This document shows, piece after piece, positions 60,280 to 64,000 of a stretch of 64,000 bases of DNA. Each line of letters starts with the position of its first letter. The stretch's first letter is position 1. The notes under the pieces were generated by a model. That model searched no databases, had not been told where the DNA came from, and saw only the letters and a list, made by a program, of their open reading frames with translations. The DNA comes from AV80 sp035536995 (GTDB lineage: Bacteria > Verrucomicrobiota > Verrucomicrobiia > Chthoniobacterales > UBA10450): assembly GCA_035536995.1 (NCBI GenBank), contig DATLNB010000011.1:1-64000 (forward strand), read 5' to 3'. Made by a program: the position numbers and the translations under genes.

Positions 60280-62703
60280 TTATTCCGCGCGGAGAGCGGT
60301 GATGGGGTTAACCCGGCAGGCGCGGCGGGCGGGGAGCCAGGCCGCAAGGACCGTAATGATCGAAAGGATGAAGCCGACGATCAGATAAGTCGCTGGATCC
60401 AGCGGCGAGACACCGAAGAGAAAACTACGGATCAGGCTGGCCGACGCCGCGACGGCCACAGCACCGATCAGGATGCCAACGCCGAAGAGCCGCAGCCCAT
60501 GGCCCATGACAAGTCCGCGGATGTGGGCGGGCCGCGCGCCGAGCGCGAGACGGACCGCAATTTCGCGGAACCGGCGCGCGGCACTGTAGGCCAGCACCCC
60601 ATACAACCCGACGGCCGCGAGCAGCAAAGCCAGCCCGGCGAAGATCGTAAGCAAAAACGTCAGCAGTCGCTGCGTCGCCCACGTCTCGGCGACGCGTTCT
60701 TCCATCGGGCGAACATCGTAAACTGGCTGGGCCGGATCGAGCCGGGTGACGATTTCGCGAATGGGTTTCTCCAATCGCTTCACATTGCCGGAGCTTCGGA
60801 CAAGCAGGGTAAGACCGGTGCGGCCGACCTGGGTTTGGGCGAAGAATAATCCCGGCGTGGGGGTGGAGTCATCGAAGCCGCGCATCTTCAGATGCGGCAC
60901 GACGCCGACGATTTCGTAGAGCCTCGCACCGCCAGGGACCACATCCGATTCGGTATCGACCATCAACCGCTTCCCGAGCGGGTCCTGTCCCTTGAAGGTC
61001 ATGTCGGCCAGCATCTGGTCGATAATGACGACGGGCGGTGAATCGGCGCGATCGCCTTCGTTGAAGGTCCGGCCGCGAATCAGGTTCGTCCTGAGCGCGG
61101 CGAAATAATCGCCCTGCACGACTTCGTAATCGGCCGCCGGTTGCTGGCTCTGGTCGGTCGGCGGTGCGCCTTCCGGTTGGAAATTAATCTGCCAGCCGCT
61201 CAGCATCGGCGGGTTCGCGGCGAACGCGGCGCTCTGCACTCCCGGCAACTTGCGGACTTCGTCGAGCAAAGTGGTCGTGAAATTCAGGATCGGCGGCAGC
61301 GCGGTATATTTTGTAAACGGAAGTTCGATCCGAGCCGTGAGCATTCCCTGAGGATCGAAGCCGAGCTGCGTCGACTGCATTTTCGCGAAGCTCTTGAGGA
61401 CGAGGCCTGCCGCGCTCAGGAGCAGGAGGGTCAACGCGACCTCAACAATGACCAGCCAATCGCGGCTTCGGCGCGCCGATTTGGTCTCCGAACTACCGTG
61501 CGAGCCGGCTTGGAGCGCGACATTGATGTCAGTCCGCGCTGCCTGCCAGGCGGGCCAAAGTCCAAAGAGAATGGTGGTGAGGGTGGCGAGTAGAAAAGTG
61601 AAGGCCATCACCCGCCAGTCGAACCCGAGGCCTTCAAAACGCGGCGCGCCGGCCGGAGCAAAGGCCACCAGCGCATCCCGGCCCCAGGTGGCGAAAACCA
61701 GGCCGAGTCCGCCCCCTATTGCCGCAATCACAAAGCTCTCGAGCAAAAGTTGCCGGACGATTTGCCCGCGCCCGGCACCCATCGCCGCGCGAACCGCAAA
61801 CTCCCGGGCGCGTGCGGCCCCACGCACGGCCAGGAGATTCGCTAAGTTCGCGCAGGCGATGAGCAAAACCAGCGCAACCGCGCCCAGGAGGAGGGCGAGG
61901 CTCGTTCGGTAATTGCCGAGAAGATTGTCGAGGAGCGGCCGGACATCGGCCCCCACGCCGGCATTGGTGGCCGGATAAAGTTTTTCGATTCGGGCGGAGA
62001 TCGCCTTAATCTCGCCGCGGGCCTGCTCAACCGTGACGCCATCCTTGAGCCGGCCCCAGCCGAAGAACATCGGGTGGTTCGCGCGGTTCTGCCATCCCGG
62101 GACGTTGGCCCGGCGCATAAGGGCGAACCACGCGTCAACGCCGTGCGGCGAATCCATCTCGCGCGGCATCACCCCAACGACCGTGATCGGTGTGCCGTGG
62201 AACTCTATCGGCCGCCCGACTATATTGGGATCGCGATGAAAGGCGCGATCCCACAACCGGTCGCTAATCACCGCCAGCGAGGGGGCACCGGGTTTGTCTT
62301 CGTCTTCGGTAAAGGTCCGGCCGATTTGAGGCAGCAGACCGATGACGTTGAAAAAATTCGCAGTCACGTACGCGACCGCGATGCGTTCCGGTTCGCGGCC
62401 GGCGATCCCGCTCAGGTTCCGTGATTCCAGCCGGCTCAACGCGAGGTGCTCGAACGATTTGCTATCGTTCCGCCAATCGAGGTAATCGGGCAATGCGATT
62501 GCCGTGTTCGTTCCGCCGGTCGTTTCGCTCAGGTAAACGAGCCGCTCCGGGTGCGGGTAAGGCAGCGGCCGGAGGAGAACGTGATTTACCACGCTGAAGA
62601 TGGCGGAGTTCGCGCCGATCCCAAGTGCCAAGGTCAGCACGGCGACAATGGTGAACCCCGGAGATTTACGAAGCTGGCGAAAAGCGAAGCGGAGGTCGTT
62701 CAT
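60280..62703 (-). CDS. ADOP permease 12
   Basis: An 807-residue duplicated permease. N terminus MNDLRFAFRQLRKSPGF, TM1 LALGIGANSAIFSVVNHVLL, first FtsX block VALVLLIACANLANLLAVRG then VRAAMGAGRGQIVRQLLLES, joining TM VALTLLLLSAAGLVLKSFAK, final block LAAVGLYGVLAYSAARRFRE (RRFRE replacing the usual QRTRE) then IAVRLALGARPAHIRGLVMG, ending PITALRAE. The stop lies 1 bp before the ADOP 11 start. The leader CGAAATTCCCGAATTCCC lacks a ribosome-binding site. ADOP 13 ends 43 bp upstream. Confidence 0.9.
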   Translation of the reverse strand: MNDLRFAFRQLRKSPGFTIVAVLTLALGIGANSAIFSVVNHVLLRPLPYPHPERLVYLSETTGGTNTAIALPDYLDWRNDSKSFEHLALSRLESRNLSGIAGREPERIAVAYVTANFFNVIGLLPQIGRTFTEDEDKPGAPSLAVISDRLWDRAFHRDPNIVGRPIEFHGTPITVVGVMPREMDSPHGVDAWFALMRRANVPGWQNRANHPMFFGWGRLKDGVTVEQARGEIKAISARIEKLYPATNAGVGADVRPLLDNLLGNYRTSLALLLGAVALVLLIACANLANLLAVRGAARAREFAVRAAMGAGRGQIVRQLLLESFVIAAIGGGLGLVFATWGRDALVAFAPAGAPRFEGLGFDWRVMAFTFLLATLTTILFGLWPAWQAARTDINVALQAGSHGSSETKSARRSRDWLVIVEVALTLLLLSAAGLVLKSFAKMQSTQLGFDPQGMLTARIELPFTKYTALPPILNFTTTLLDEVRKLPGVQSAAFAANPPMLSGWQINFQPEGAPPTDQSQQPAADYEVVQGDYFAALRTNLIRGRTFNEGDRADSPPVVIIDQMLADMTFKGQDPLGKRLMVDTESDVVPGGARLYEIVGVVPHLKMRGFDDSTPTPGLFFAQTQVGRTGLTLLVRSSGNVKRLEKPIREIVTRLDPAQPVYDVRPMEERVAETWATQRLLTFLLTIFAGLALLLAAVGLYGVLAYSAARRFREIAVRLALGARPAHIRGLVMGHGLRLFGVGILIGAVAVAASASLIRSFLFGVSPLDPATYLIVGFILSIITVLAAWLPARRACRVNPITALRAE

Positions 62704-62746
62704 GGGAATTCGGGAATTTCGATTTTGAGGTTTCGATTGGAGTAAG

Positions 62747-64000
62747 TCATTCGGCGCGAAGCGCGGTAACTGGATTGGCTTTGGCGGCGCGCAAAGCAGG
62801 CAAGAGCGCGGCGAGAAGCCCGATGACGCCGAGGATCAAGGCAACCCCGCCGAAGACGAACGGATCGTAGGCGGCGGTGCGGAAGAGAAGGGTTTCCATT
62901 AAACGCGCCACCCCGGCGGCGGCCAGGAGACCAAGGACAAGGCCCAATGCCGTGAGCCGCACGCCCTGACCGATGACAAGCCGTAAAACATCACGGACCT
63001 GGGCCCCGAGGGCGTAGCGAATCCCGAATTCGCGGGTTCGTTGGGCAACGCTGTAAGCAATCAAACCATAGAGACCGATCCCGGCGAGCAACAACCCGAG
63101 GACAGCAAACAGGCTGAAAAGCGTGAGATAAAGTTGCGGCTGGGTCAGGCTCTGTTTCACCAGCGTCCGCACCGGCGCCACGTCGGAGATTGTCTGCTCG
63201 GGATTAAATTCCCAGATCGCGCGCTGGAGTGTTTGGGACAACGTCTCGACCGGCAGAGAGGAGCGGACGAGCAGGCTCGCGAACGGTGTGCCGCGCTGAT
63301 TCATGGTCGTGTAAACCTGAAACGGCGTCTGCACGTTGAGGCCGTTGCGCGGGACATCGCCGACCACGCCGATAATCTCCAGCACGGCCGGGCTCTGTTG
63401 CGGGCGATTCGGCGGAAGCACGAGCCGTTTGCCGATCGGGTCATCGGTCGGGAAAAACTTCTTCGCAGCAGACTGGCTAAGGAGGATCACCTTTGGCGCC
63501 TGGTCGTTATCGGTTTCGGCGAAGGCGCGGCCCGCGATCAACGGGATGTTCATCGTCGAAAAATAGGACGGGCTCACGGAATCGTAGAACGCCGGGGGGA
63601 GTTTCGCGGTGTCGTCCGGCGAACCGTAAATCGAGAAGGTCGCGGGAATCCCCCACGTGAAAGGCATCGTCTGGGTTAACGCGGCCGATTCCACACCTGG
63701 CACCGCGCCGATGCGTTCCAGCAACTGGCGGTAATACTCGCTCCGTTTCGGCCCGTTATCGTAACGCGTAGGCGAAAGCGATAGCACCATGCTGAGCGTG
63801 TTCTGGGTCTGGATGCCGGGATTGACGCTGGTGATGGCGGCGAAGCTTTTCCAGACCAGCCCCGCGCAGACCAGCAGCACGAGGGTCAGCGCAATCTGGC
63901 CAATGACCAGCGCGCCGCGCAAGCGCACCGATTGCAGACCGGCCGAGCCTTTGCTCCCGTCGCGCAGGGAATCGATCGCCTCGACTCGTGTCGCATGCCA
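62747..64000 (-). CDS. ADOP permease 13, C-terminal half (runs off the window)
   Basis: The frame is open to the last base, giving at least 417 residues. The part before the GTG at 63928 (WHATRVEAIDSLRDGSKGS) matches the linker before the joining TM of other members, so the gene continues upstream. Visible are the joining TM (IALTLVLLVCAGLVWKSFAA), the second periplasmic domain and the final FtsX block (LAGIGLYGLIAYSVAQRTRE then FGIRYALGAQVRDVLRLVIG), ending PVTALRAE. The array therefore extends beyond the window. Confidence 0.88.
   Translation of the reverse strand, partial: WHATRVEAIDSLRDGSKGSAGLQSVRLRGALVIGQIALTLVLLVCAGLVWKSFAAITSVNPGIQTQNTLSMVLSLSPTRYDNGPKRSEYYRQLLERIGAVPGVESAALTQTMPFTWGIPATFSIYGSPDDTAKLPPAFYDSVSPSYFSTMNIPLIAGRAFAETDNDQAPKVILLSQSAAKKFFPTDDPIGKRLVLPPNRPQQSPAVLEIIGVVGDVPRNGLNVQTPFQVYTTMNQRGTPFASLLVRSSLPVETLSQTLQRAIWEFNPEQTISDVAPVRTLVKQSLTQPQLYLTLFSLFAVLGLLLAGIGLYGLIAYSVAQRTREFGIRYALGAQVRDVLRLVIGQGVRLTALGLVLGLLAAAGVARLMETLLFRTAAYDPFVFGGVALILGVIGLLAALLPALRAAKANPVTALRAE

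Larger units (their letters stand above)
29587..64000 (-). other. ADOP permease array: thirteen paralogs on one strand
   Basis: Thirteen genes for ~800-836-residue duplicated MacB/FtsX-type permeases lie head to tail, the last running off the window. ADOP (acidobacterial duplicated orphan permease) proteins have two FtsX-like halves and are normally not next to an ABC ATPase gene. None is seen here, nor a HlyD-like adaptor or TolC. Gaps of 1-43 bp join several into likely operons; wider gaps hold a 113-bp palindrome. Two non-ADOP insertions occur: a membrane glycosyltransferase-like pair (32128-33761) and a DUF4097 protein (46336-47409). Function is unknown; efflux or envelope remodelling is inferred from homology. 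Confidence 0.85.

Noticed and set aside
29587..64000. Tandem array as an assembly artefact (same gene repeated)
   Set aside because: The paralogs differ strongly in sequence, length and termini, so they are genuine separate genes.

Overview
The window looks like chromosome from a GC-rich soil bacterium, most likely Verrucomicrobiota (Spartobacteria / Chthoniobacterales type). This rests on two DUF5069 proteins, a dehydrogenase with the tandem 'RGLGPSL' C-terminal repeat, a degraded 'KSRTxRRFW' toxin-antitoxin pair, many palindromic intergenic repeats and starts that often lack a Shine-Dalgarno. The ADOP permeases were first named in Acidobacteriota, so that phylum is the alternative. No rRNA, tRNA or CRISPR array was recognised.

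Region 1 (1-2660) is a chaperone block: the dnaK 3' end, groES, groEL and a strong terminator. Region 2 (2660-8400) is a more AT-rich accessory island. It holds a complete SPARTA-type defence pair (TIR-APAZ plus short, catalytically dead prokaryotic Argonaute, overlapping by 4 bp), a frameshifted DUF5677-like gene, a trypsin-fold protease on the opposite strand and a decayed toxin-antitoxin pair. A 17-bp direct repeat, part of a duplicated groEL-type terminator, bounds the island, so insertion at the groEL terminator is plausible.

Region 3 (8446-18340) is mostly housekeeping: two DUF5069 genes, NADP-glutamate dehydrogenase, tryptophan 2,3-dioxygenase, a membrane TIR protein with a helical C-terminal half, a secreted PQQ-type sugar dehydrogenase and an APC amino-acid permease. 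It ends in a dense repeat region. Region 4 (18350-23551) has a divergent envelope-stress module (Spy-like protein facing an ECF sigma / membrane protein / Spy-like sensor operon, with back-to-back matching ECF-type promoters) and an mlaE-mlaF-mlaD lipid-transport operon. That operon is interrupted by a four-helix-bundle (S23/IVS-type) gene between perfect 44-bp inverted repeats.

Region 5 (23552-29580) has another repeat cluster, an unknown protein, a ComEC-like metallo-beta-lactamase-fold protein and a large FAD / Fe-S / CCG oxidoreductase carrying a palindromic repeat in frame. Region 6 (29587-64000, continuing off the end) is a one-strand array of thirteen MacB/FtsX-type duplicated permeases of the ADOP family. 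They are interrupted only by a glycosyltransferase-like membrane gene pair that is translationally coupled to one of them and a DUF4097-type secreted protein. No ABC ATPase lies in the array. Six copies of a roughly 113-bp cloverleaf palindrome split it into transcription-unit-sized blocks, and one copy has become coding sequence in a signal peptide.

The strongest candidates for under-described biology are the palindromes turned into in-frame coding sequence, the inverted-repeat-bounded IVS gene inside mla, the ADOP-glycosyltransferase coupled operon, and the protease and DUF5677-like gene beside SPARTA.
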